From contig OX359245.1 of assembly GCA_947179485.1 (NCBI GenBank), positions 78,479,067 through 78,543,066 of the forward strand: a stretch of 64,000 nt of DNA, in the 5' to 3' direction. The translations under genes were made by a program, and so were the position numbers. Under the pieces are notes generated by a model that saw only the letters and a program-made list of their open reading frames with translations, searched no databases and had not been told where the DNA came from. The stretch is from Allacma fusca. Lineage: Eukaryota > Arthropoda > Collembola > Symphypleona > Sminthuridae. Of the stretch, positions 12,750 to 23,598 are shown one piece after another (the stretch's first letter is position 1; each line of letters opens with the position of its first letter).

Positions 12750-12940
12750 AATTGACTCGAGCTTGTTAGTGAATCCATCTATGAGTAAAACCGGTGTCAA
12801 AATATTAAGGACTACAAAATGAACAATGGGCGTAGCTTAAAAAATACCTGCGACCTCAACGAGGCATAAAGAAATTAAAAAAAACCCCACCACAGGATCC
12901 ATCTGCACCACAGAAATAGGATGAAAACAAAATTGGCTTG
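12750..12940 (-). pseudogene. Receptor exon-2 remnant
   Basis: The minus strand resembles the 322-bp exon 2 of the receptor genes (donor side GTTAGTGAATCCATCTATGAG, then the cysteine-rich CDG segment). It has small deletions and no continuous frame, and exons 1 and 3 are missing nearby. It is the block-X partner of the remnant at 35725-36425. Confidence 0.65.
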
Positions 12941-14281
12941 AGGTAGCAAAATGGTCTGTCTAATTAGATTGGCTTTTGGCCATGTGTCTAAATGTATTAG
13001 CTGGGCAAAGCTTGGGGAAATATTCTAGAAATCTTTCTAACTTAAGTATAATTGTGTCTATGTGTTCTACATTAATAATTGCACGTTTATTAGTCTGGAA
13101 TTGAATTTCGACAAGATGCTGTAGTTACCACAATTTAATGTTCATAAATCAGAGTGTCGTTGAATTCCTTCGTTTTGAAGGCTTTCGGCTCATTCTGCAT
13201 GAACCGAATTTATATACGGGACAAATATTTTATTATGTATTGGTATGCATTTGCAAATTCCACGAGTTCATGATTTCCAGGTAGTTGTCTTCCTGTTATT
13301 ACTTCATGAAAATTACTTGTTTCCGTTGAAACTTATGGATTAAAGTTTTACACAAAAGTTTTTGGGACTATCTTAGACCGAAAATTCCTCGACGTTTGAT
13401 ATGAAAGAGATATATATAATTATATATCGCTCAGAAATCCTCAAATTTGTTTGTTTATTGATTGTAATATAAGCACATCTAATTGATGTTTACAATTTGC
13501 TTTGGTATATGTTTCCATATATTCATTACCTCCAAACAAATCATCTGAAATCAAAGTCCATGTTAACATACACGATTTCCATGAGAAGCTTAAATTGCGA
13601 ATCATTTCGTACTCATTCATTTTCGTTTCATGATTTGGGTACAATTCCTATTCTTAGAAAGTTATCCATACTTTACTTTTGCTAGCATATTGGAAAACAA
13701 TCCCATGTACATACTGGAATTAACAACGGATTTCTTGCTAACATTGGTTGTGGGTGAAGTTCTGGGGCAATAAGATAGTTTGAACAAAACAATAAAACAT
13801 AATAACAGATTGTTTATAACGTTTGTGTTTTACTATAATTGATACTATTACTGAAAAAGGGATTCCTACTTTTAATAATTTAGATTCTGAATCTATAACT
13901 CAAATCGTGTGCATATTTACAAGTAAGTGGTCTAATTTTGCAAATATATCGTATAACAACGCTGATACTATCAATTTAGAGTTCTTTTAACGATGTTAAG
14001 TTCCTGAGGATTATTTGTATTTGTGAAGCTTTGAGCATGACATGGACAGTTTAATATCATCTTTTCAAACAGGATACATTTGGTAAAATTATTTCATAAT
14101 TATGACAAAATTCCATTAAGAAATTTAGATACTAGAAGGAACGAGCTATTGGTGGAGAAGTGAAGAGAAGCTGTCTATTACATGGATAACGTTTAATTCA
14201 ACGATTTTGTGTTAACAATATGTGGATCCCCTATTTGTAAATAAATGTTAAAATGCCACTGATCGTGCTTTTGGCTTGATT
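12941..14281. other. Degraded receptor 5' flank and spacer; no gene
   Basis: About 13150-13760 is a diverged version of the flank at 1-500 (shared GACTATCTTAGACCGAAAAT and ATATAAGCACATCTAATTGA phrases). The remainder is AT-rich and shows nothing recognisable. Confidence 0.45.
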
Positions 14282-16195
14282 CTAGTATATCAGAATGAAG
14301 TTAAAAATGTTATCGATTACAGCTTGGGCGTAGACCGTAACCGAACCCAATGTGATCTGGTAGACCCCACCAATATCAATGCTAAGCTCCGGCTGTCTAA
14401 TTGTTTTGACCCTTAGAGCTCGTTGTTTCGGGTCCCCCCTGTAGCCCTGTAACTTCTCCTTTAAGTACTTATGCTCTGCAGCGTCTAGATACAAATTTGA
14501 TGAAATCTGTAAACACTCGAAACGATGAATGATAACACAGATGATGGTGAAGACGTAGGCAAATGATACGGGGAAAAACAAATACAATATCCCTACATTT
14601 TGTATAGCGGAAGAAAATTCATGGATAGAGACCACGAAGAACGAGACATTTAAAATCAAAATAGTGGACCCGGCAACTGGGAGTACGAACGGATTGAGTA
14701 ATTCATTCATCAAATTTTTCAAAAGTAGCACTTGATTGTATGCTTTTTGACAATCTTCCCAATCGGTTGAGATCACATGGAATCTGAAAATAATTCGAGG
14801 TAAGAATTATTATAGTACGAATTTATAGTCGAATCATGCATCTAAAAAATTGGAAGTTGTCAAATACAAAGTCAAGGAGAATTTTCGATAGTTTACTTTC
14901 TCAAATCAGATTTGAAACGAGTGTGCGCTTGTGTTAAAATTTAACATTGAATTCATCTGTAAAACAGATAATATGAGCATAAAAATCGAATATGGAGTAT
15001 AATTATATATAATTTTTGCACGAAATCTTCACCGTTTTGCCTTCGAAATTTATGGGCGAGTACCCTTTTTCAGTGCATTACAAATCAGATGAAGTAACAA
15101 ATTTATCCAACATAAAAACGTTATGTACCTGAGTTTGTTAGTGACTCCATCTATGAGTAGAAGAGCAGTTGTGATGCTGAGGGCCACAAAATGAACATTG
15201 ACTGTGCCCTTAAAAACAACGAAGACATCAACGAGGCATAAAGGAATGAGACAGATGTTTCCACAGGATCCATTCCCATCACAGAAATACGAAGGGAAGA
15301 ATATAAGTATATCTGGAAGCAACCAGGACAACCAGCCCATCATTACTGGTACATTCAGTGTCGTGACTAAGGCAATATTCCACAATACTTGCACCAGCAA
15401 ATAGTTCTCAGAAAGGAACTCCAGAGCTGATTTTACTTGAAAAATGTTTCCTACGAGAAATAAAACAAAATAGAGTCAACAAATTTTAATTTTGTTTTGG
15501 ACTGCCGAAAAAGCGTCCAGTTCTTAGCCCAGCATGCAGCATGTAAGGAATGTTCATTTCGGGAAATATTTACTAGGTTTTCTCGTTAGTATATTTAGGA
15601 CGTGGCAATTAACAATCGAGAGATAAAATTATAAACATGCCTGAAGTGTTCTTACTAAAACACGATTTAAAGAACATTTAACAATGATTATGTATTTTAT
15701 TACACTTGATAAATACAGTTTAAATGTACTCGTACTCTAATTAATACCTCCAAAAAGATCGTCGAGACGGGTGCAAGAATTAACAAGAGAACATATCTCA
15801 CTGCGACGAAGGAACAAACACAATTTGAAGGGCAGTTCAAAGATAATGTAAATGCTTAGCATGAAATACAGAATAGTTTCTGTGCGTTGTTGCCAGGTTC
15901 CCTCTAGAGATAAGTAAAACTGAGGACGATAGGGTGTGGAAAGCATGAGTACACAATTTAGGAAGTAAATTACTTCCAAAATAAGACAAATCCCTTGATG
16001 TATTCCACCAGATCTCCGTAACTCCCGCTTTTTGAAATCGTAATGGAATGGAACAAGGCAAAGGATTGTACAAATTTTTATGAAGATGGGGCCTGTAACT
16101 TCAATGTAGAGTTTCTTACGTTTTTTCCGCAAAAGAGACAAAGCATAGATAGTGAAGTGAGACTTTTTTGAGCGAAGTATATTCTTCCAATTCAT
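14282..16195 (-). CDS. Seven-pass chemoreceptor-like (Gr-like) protein, three exons, intact
   Basis: Exons are 16195-15748, 15450-15129 and 14783-14282 (448, 322 and 502 bp) in phases 1 and 2, giving a 423-residue protein. It is the most diverged of the three intact paralogues: MNWKNILRSKKSHFTIYALS at the N-terminus, LSTPYRPQFYLSLEGTWQQR in exon 1, LSWLLPDILIFFPSYFCDGN in exon 2 and a tail ending DNIFNFILIY without the final Glu. Exon 2 starts at a TCGTAG acceptor and has no stop before the first internal methionine-like codon, so it must be entered by splicing. Preserved exon lengths and phases despite divergence argue for selection on the frame. It is probably a membrane receptor; the ligand is unknown. 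Confidence 0.6.
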
Positions 16196-17792
16196 CTTTC
16201 AAACTCACTAGATATTTTAAAATTGTCATGGGTTTTCTCAATTCGTAAAGCCATGGACTCGTCGTACAACAAATTGTTGTTGTAAAGTATGCTATTTCAA
16301 TGCAAATCAATGATTTAGTAATAATAGAAAACCTCAAAACTCAAGGACCAATTTTTTCGATGTTTCCATCGGGATTAAGCTCATTGAAAAAATTGTAGGA
16401 TAAGAAAGATATTTGTGCCTAGATATGGTCAAACGTCAAGTTTGAGTTGTTACATTTATTGTCTGGCAAACGTTTTCGTTAGGTTCTACATTTATTACAA
16501 CATAATTCAAAACTACTGTTTACATGAGCATGTTCAGTGATAAAATTTAATTTTGAGGCATTTTATATGTATGTAGGTAATTACTCATAATGTAGCTCTT
16601 TGCTGGGAATGTACGCTTTTTACAGCAGCAAACATGTCTTTTATAGATAATTTTACAAGTAACAGTATTGTATAGTTTTGATAATTTCCCGAAAAACCAT
16701 GCTATATGTACTAAAAAATTGGCATAATGTAAACTCATAAAGTATAATCATGAAAGTTATTTACAAATATAGCGTGACTTCACGATTTACCTATCAGTGG
16801 TATAGACACCCCACGATTGACAATTGATTTGTTGACAAACAGCGACTTTGAATGAAGTTGCCCTATGTCGGAAAGGAATATGTACATACATGTGAAATAA
16901 AAATAACAAACTCAATTACTGATACATTGTGAGACCATACTCACAATTAGTAAGGGACCTATAAAGTCCAAAACTAGCCAACTCTGGCTACAAAATAAAG
17001 TATAGATAAAAATAAATAATTATTTCAAAATTCGAGTGAACTACACCAGACTAACTTAATACTACTCAGGAGTGGTGTAGTACACCCAATGCTTAATAAT
17101 GCAGAGTGACAAAATCTGAAATTTATGATAAAACAAACTAATAATTTTATTTTTTAAGAAATAAATATGTAAAACTGTTACAACTGTTATTAGTCAAGTA
17201 ATGGGACACCCTGGCTGATACAAGCCAGAGTGAAAACAAAAAAGGGTCTTGAGGTAATGACTCCCAGAAAGTGAGTGTATTTTTAGGTCTTGTCAAGAGA
17301 TTTATATACTCTGGACTTGACCCAGATTTCTAGGTAGCCAATATTGCAAATATTAGCTCCCGTACCTTAAACAACATAAACATGTAGAAATACGTATATA
17401 CAGAAACTTAAAAATTAAGGCATATTTATATTAGAGCCATAAGGCTCTCATAACTCGCCTAGTAATACATAATAGCATCAATCCTACAAACACAAATCAC
17501 CATTACTTAAAATATGGTAAATAACAAATGAATGCGTAAACGGGATACACCAAATGAATTAGCATGGCCCTGCTGCTTCACGGGAGCACAGGCCATGCTA
17601 ATCTAAGATACTTAAAGTAGCGAAATGCTACAGTACATTATGTACAATCTCTCCTGACACCTACATCATTTTGCAACTATTGAACTATATCACCTCATCC
17701 TTTTGACTTCAGACCATAAGTACTACAACAGCAGAAGAATCATCAAGATGCATCACGAAATGAACATCTGCCAGTAGTGTGTATAACGAAAT
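16196..17792. other. Spacer without a gene; contains a U6-like inverted pair
   Basis: To about 16870 there is diverged receptor upstream sequence. From about 16870 to 17790 the sequence has no counterpart at the other receptor loci and is probably an insertion of unidentified type. It holds the palindromic U6-like segment at 17541-17610 and no credible ORF. Confidence 0.4.
17541..17610. repeat. Head-to-head inverted pair resembling U6 snRNA core
   Basis: ATTAGCATGGCC (17558-17569) and its exact reverse complement GGCCATGCTAAT (17591-17602) form a 12-bp perfect stem around a 21-nt loop. The left arm, with GGATACA just upstream and CTGC after it, resembles the conserved U6 spliceosomal RNA segment. 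The right arm read in reverse resembles the same segment. No complete U6 gene is present. Confidence 0.4.
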
Positions 17793-18890
17793 AATCCGCG
17801 TCGCTTGTACCAGTAAATGCTTCTGAGAAAGTAATTCCTCAGCTGATTTTGCTTTGAAAATGTTTTTCTACAGGAACAAAAAAACTTACGACTGACTCTG
17901 TGTACTCTCTGTCTATATGTACTATAGCTAAGCAAAGTTATCTTCGGAGCAAGTTTAGAAATGTCTAACTAAAGTATAATTGAGTATATTATGTTCTACA
18001 CTAGGATCTGTACGTTTACTGAAATAAGTTTTGACAAGATTTAACCACTTTAGTAATTTACCACTTAAACGGGATGATGGTCAAATCTTTGCACAACTCA
18101 CAGTGGAATTCTTACAACAAGTACCTTGATTTTTTTAAATACACTAGCGTCGATGTTTAACGATTTCCATAAATCAAATCTGACATTTTATTCAAATTAC
18201 CCCCACAAAGCGCGTCGACCCAGGTGTAAGAATGGACAAGAGAAGTTATTTCATTGCGACGAAGAAAGAGTCACATTTGAAAGGATAGTACGAACCAGTG
18301 GTCGTCACGGGAACGGGTAAAACCCGGGTACATGGGAACGGGAACGAGTACAGGCACGGGTATGGGAACAATTATTTTGTTCCCAACAAGCTTGGGTACG
18401 GGAACAGGAACACACTCAGGTGGACCCAAACACTGGTCACAGGAACAAGAGTGGGAACAGGAACCGAGATTTTATACTTGTTCCCGTTCCCATCGGGAAC
18501 GGGTACAACCTCCGCATGATCCCGTTCCCTAACCTGTTGTTCCCGGGATCAAGTGGGTACTTTTACCATCTTCTAGAAACACACTCAAAATTGATTTTGG
18601 AAGACTTGATAGTACATTATTTATGTAGACAATTCAATTTGCATACTGCATTCCATTCTTTTTTTCCTGCAATTTCTATTTTCTACACACATATCCTTGT
18701 CTTTAAGATAATAATGTTAGATCACCTGTTTCAGTACAATTGCCGTATTTTCTTGAATAGATCTACAAGTTTATTTCTTAAATTCTGCAAGTTTTCCCCT
18801 TGTAAAATTGATTGATCGAGGTTTTCAAATAATTTTTCAAATAAGACTAACAAAAGGAAACTAATCCTTGCTGGCATAATTTTTTCAGAT

Positions 18891-20181
18891 CAGAGCTGCG
18901 CTCAAGTACAAGTATTACTTGACACGTACCAAGTCGGGTCAAGTTCGGGTCAAGTTCGGGTTGAGCTATTAAATGTACGTGATAAATAGGGTCAGGTACA
19001 AGTAAAAGGGGAATCCGAACTTGGTAATTCAAGTCGGGTAAATTGCAAGTGCAGGTTGAGAAATTATACTTGCATCAAAATATCTTGCAAGTGCGAATCT
19101 GAGCTCATAAAATACCTGCACCCGAACGTGTAAATGCAAGTATTATTACAAGTATTTTGATTCTCAATAAAATGATTTTTCAAATGCCCCACCGGTTCAG
19201 TCATACTTTTTCCCGAGAACGAGCTGCTTTTTCACTAATAATGAAAACGTTACGGACTCGTTAAGCATACGCATTACACCGCAATGTTTGGAGGATAAGG
19301 ACTATAGACGAGGGTTCCGTTTGCTTTCGGATTCACACTTCCAACTTCATAGTACACGGGTATTGTAAGTACAATTATTTTTTATATACAAATGAGTTCT
19401 CGTGCTCAGAAATAATATTATAGAATTAACAGAAAATGGTCATTCTGCAAAACCGGAGATTGAAAGGAAATTCAATTCTACAATTGCCCATCAAGATTTT
19501 ACATATAATGGGAGTAGAGAATCTTTATGAATTTAATTACTGAAATTAATTACTTATAATTTTTAATTATTGGATTTTTTATAAATGGTGTTCGCTTCTT
19601 CAAATATCGTCTGTTAATGTTATCAGACACTGTTCGTACTTGTCTTTGCATAAAGGGATGGTTGAAATTTTAGAAACGCGACGATTATCTCAAGCTGACA
19701 ATGAGAGCTACTGCGGTAGTATAAAGAATACTGGGGGATGCGTAATAATAGCTGCAGCAATCGGTTTGTTTGTACTTATGTAGAATAAATATGACCACCT
19801 CACTATAACTTCTTAACACCAATCTTTTGTTTTATTAAAATATTCACCACAATTTGTTTCGTAAAATGTAATTTTCGTTGTGTTGCAGAAATTACAGTAT
19901 GAAGTTTTATATTTTAAAAAATTACTTGTAATACTTGAAATTCAAGTTCGGGTTCAAGTTCAGGTTCAAATTCGGGTTACACAATTTTGGAATCGAATTG
20001 CAGGTACTATTTCAAGTTCAGGTAGCTCAAAATATACTTGGTTAAAATTACTTGAATGGTCAAATACTTGACAAGATTCAAAATACCAAGTTCGTGTCCA
20101 TGCAAATTAATACTTGCTAGTTCAAGTGCAGGTCAAGTTCAAGTTCGGATCCTCAATTTACTTGACCCGAACGCAGCTCTG
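18891..20181. mobile_element. hAT-like element, family 3, nested
   Basis: The ends are CAGAGCTGCGCTC and (right, reversed) CAGAGCTGCGTTC. The perfect 8-bp duplication TTTCAGAT lies at 18883-18890 and 20182-20189. The uninterrupted version of this site is visible in the inner family-2 copy near 21010-21020 on the opposite strand, which confirms the insertion. The subterminal 150-250 bp are filled with CAAGTTCGGGT-type repeats. The 1291-bp interior is AT-rich and non-coding. Confidence 0.9.
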
Positions 20182-20429
20182 TTTCAGATATATTGTAAAT
20201 GCAGCATACTTATCTTTGAGCCAGCAATTGAACTTAAATATTAGGCATCATTTTGAAACCCACGTCAACATTTAATTTTATAATTGGAAGAGCAACTTCA
20301 ATGCTCCAATCATTGTTGCTTCCTTTCCCAGTGTGTCATTTTGATGTGTTGATATTCGGTCTACTCGGTATATAAACTTTGAAGAATTAAACAATTAGTT
20401 ATTACGCTGCTACGTTTTGCTATGGGGAG

Positions 20430-21617
20430 CAGTGGTCGTCATGGGTACAAAAAGTTTGTTCCCGTTCCTGTTCCCACTCGGTGGGTACTCCCCTTCAGTG
20501 TTCCCGTACCCGGACCCGTTCCCGTGCTAGTGGGAACAGTATTTTATGTACCCGTTCCCACAAATTTAACAAAAATTCGTACCCGGACCTGTTCCTGTTC
20601 CCGTACCCAGAAATTTAAAATGTTCTGGACCCGTACCCGTTCCCACAGCTGGTGTTCCCGGTCCCGTTCCCGGGTCCAGGTCGTGTTGTACATAGGTGTG
20701 GTAAAAATTATTATCAAAATTTCTGTAAATACCAAACCCTTCGTTTTGCAGAAAAAAACAATGTGCAGGCCGGCTAAACGCACCCCTATAGCAAACGTAA
20801 CAGCGTAATAACTAATTATTTAATTCCTCAGAGATTATGTACCGAGTAGACGAATATCAAATGCCATACTGGGAAAGGATGCAACAATGAATGGAGCAGT
20901 GATGTTGCTTTTCCAACAATAAAATTGAATTTTGATGAGGGTTTCAAAATGGTACTAAATATTTAAGAGCATAGCTGGCCCATAGATAATTATCTGCATA
21001 CACAAAATATCTGAAAAATAATATGGATTAGTTTCCCTTTGTTAGTCTTATTTAAAAAAAAACATTAATTCGAGCAATAAATTTCTCAAGAGTAAAACTT
21101 GTAACAAAAGAATAAACTAAAAATAATTATTTTAATATTTATTATATTAAAGTAATTTCTAGAATTATTCAAGGAAATACCTCAATTGTACTGAAAAAGG
21201 AGTTCTAACATTATTATCTTTAAGGCAAGGATATGTGTGTAGAAATTGCAAAAAAAAATACAATGGATGGAATATGCAAATTGAATTGTTTGCATAAATA
21301 CTATTAAGTCTTCCAAGATCAATTTCAAGTGTGTTCCTAGAAGATGGTAAAAGTACCCACTTGATCCCGGGAACAACAGGTATGGGAACGGGAACATGCG
21401 TAGACCGTACCCGTTCCCGATGGGAACGGGAACAAATTGAAAATTTATGTTCCTGTTCCCACTCGTGTTCCTGTTCCCGGTGATCGGGTTCACCTGAGTG
21501 TGTTCCTGTTCCCGTACCCAAACTGGCTGGGAACAAAATATTTGTTCCCGTACCCGTTCCTGTACTCGTTCCCGTTCCCATGTACCCGGGTTTTACCTGT
21601 TCCCGTGACGACCACTG
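20430..21617. mobile_element. hAT-like element, family 2 inner copy, inverted
   Basis: It has the same ends as the outer copy (CAGTGGTCGTCA) but lies in the opposite orientation. The perfect 8-bp duplication is ATGGGGAG at 20422-20429 and 21618-21625. Length is 1188 bp. It is probably the more complete version of the family. The multiple overlapping ORFs rich in VPVP or GTGTGT are repeat translations. Confidence 0.9.
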
Positions 21618-22306
21618 ATGGGGAGCGTTAACCGCCCTGCATATTGTCTGTTTTTTATTAAAACGATGGGTTTGGTGGTTACTGAAATCCTGATAATAAT
21701 TTTTACCACACTTAAGTATAATACTTCTAGGACCCGGGACCGGGAACACCTGCTGTCGGAACGGGTATACTGGTCCAAAACAATTTTAATTTCTGGGTAC
21801 GGGATCAGGAACGGGTCCGGGTACGAATTTTTATTAAATTAATAGGAACGGGTACCCAAAATACTGTTCCCACCATCACGGAAACGGGTTTGGGTACTGT
21901 TACACTTAAGAGGAGTACCCATTGAGTGGGAACGGGAACAAACTTTTTGTACCCATGACGACCACTGGTACGAACAATGTAAAGTAAAAATTGGTCTCCA
22001 CACGTTGTTGCCATGTTCCAACTAGGGATAGGAAACATTGAGTTCAAAAGGGAGTGTAAATAATGAGCACAATCCATGAACGAAATCTCTAAAACAAGCA
22101 ACCCATCTGCCGTTTCCGTCAAAGCGTCGCAACCTACGCTTCATGTATTCGTACTAGAAAGGAACCATGCGAAAAATTGACGAGATTTTCATTAAGATTG
22201 GGGCAATGATATCCAGGAAGAGTCTTTTTTGGGATTTCTGAAATACAGTCAAAGATCAGATAATTATTTGAGACACTTTGGAACGTAGTAACTTTCTCCA
22301 ATCCAT

Positions 22307-23598
22307 TTTCTCAACTCACCCAGTGCCGTGGACTTTCTTCGTTTGGAAAGTCTTTGGTCATTGGCCAAGAATCAAATATTGTTATGGAACAAATATTGTA
22401 TTGTGCGTTTTCAGTGGCATAAATTATTCAAAACATACTTACATGCGCCAATATGTACATTTTGTACTGATCATTTCTACGAAAATTGATGGAATGCGCT
22501 TATTTTTGCCTCGTTAGGTAACTGTTAAGTTTTGAACATGCCGTGTTCTGCCTGTAGATCTGCGATGGATAGAATTTTGTAATACGGAAAAGTTTGTGAG
22601 GAGAGGAAATCAGGGCTGTTGACAGTATTTGTCGTAATTAAAAATAGGTGCTTTAATATTGTTCACGTTTTGTTTGTTCTTTTGTCCAGTTATTGGTTTT
22701 TGAATGAAACAAAACAAACAAAACAGGTTTTCGAAAAAACTAAACTAGAACAAAACAAATCCGCGATAAGACAAAACTAAATTATAAAAAATAAAACACC
22801 ACGACTGCGGCTAATAACTTTTTGAGTTTACAAAAGATAACATGACCTCAAATTAACCTGAGCGCGTCAGATTGATCTCAGTGGGTTAAAAGTAGAACCA
22901 TGAACTTACATACACTTTATAACGAATTTAAAATAACATTACAATGAACATTAGGAGACATTGAACGATTGAACTGCGCGGGTTTATTTACATGTGTGCC
23001 TTTCAATAATGCTTTGAACTGCTGGGTTAAAGTAAGGTCAAAAAATCTTTGCAATATTTACAGGTGTTTAAAGGCAATCTAAAGTTATTGAACAACGTGC
23101 AACTTAGAAAGCCTACTTGAGGTTTATGGAGTAATTATGTAATTAATTGGTACCTGCTATGACCATAACATGTACTGATATTAGATGTTTGGGAACATCG
23201 GATATAATAAACGAGAGCGATTTCTGGTCCTACTTATTTATATTATTTTATATTTTTCTTTGGAATTACGTATTTTTGCAAATGTCACCTCTACTCCTGA
23301 CATTCGATGTTGTATTGTTGTTTTCGAGAGTGAATGTTTTTAAAGAGTGAATCGGATACTAAACTACGTTCTAACGTTAGTTACTAAACCACGTCTTTTC
23401 AAAAATTTGCGTTACATAACCAGGCTCAAAAATTAGATTTTGATGGAGATTAGATAGGACTTTTAAATTAAAGTTATAATACAACAATAGTAATAACTAT
23501 GACTATACCACGTGACCTATATATCTACTTGTATACAGTGTTTGAATTGAAGTTTACTGCCATCAAGTTCACACAGACTAATATAGTACTAGCTACAG
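22307..23598. other. Receptor flank and spacer; no gene
   Basis: 22307-22420 matches the conserved receptor 5' flank. About 22620-22880 is rich in TTTTGTTTTG words and ends with TGACCTCAAATTAACCT, resembling decayed family-1 hAT sequence. No ORF of note was seen. Confidence 0.4.

Larger units (their letters stand above)
18296..21967. mobile_element. hAT-like element, family 2 outer copy, hosting two nested insertions
   Basis: The termini are CAGTGGTCGTCA...TGACGACCACTG, with a perfect 8-bp duplication GTACGAAC at 18288-18295 and 21968-21975. The subterminal regions are dense in GGGAACGGG and GTACCCG-type words. It carries a family-3 element (18891-20181) and an inverted copy of its own family (20430-21617). 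No transposase is encoded, and the repetitive short ORFs are artefacts of the repeats. Confidence 0.9.
17793..22306 (-). pseudogene. Receptor pseudogene split by a nested transposon
   Basis: Exon 1 begins at ATG 22306 (MDWRKLLRSK, as in the paralogues). It runs to 21968 and resumes at 18295-18208, interrupted by the 3.67-kb element at 18296-21967. Even outside the insertion the frame is broken; a TGA follows the SQIII segment. Only a short part of exon 2 survives near 17793-17890, and exon 3 is absent. The exon was the target of the outer insertion, since the 8-bp duplication GTACGAAC is receptor sequence. Confidence 0.8.

Noticed and set aside
18298..18815. Overlapping ORFs rich in GTGTG or VPVP (also 20422-20808 and 21165-22122)
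   Set aside because: They are translations of GGGAACGGG-type subterminal repeats open in several frames at once, with no conserved protein.
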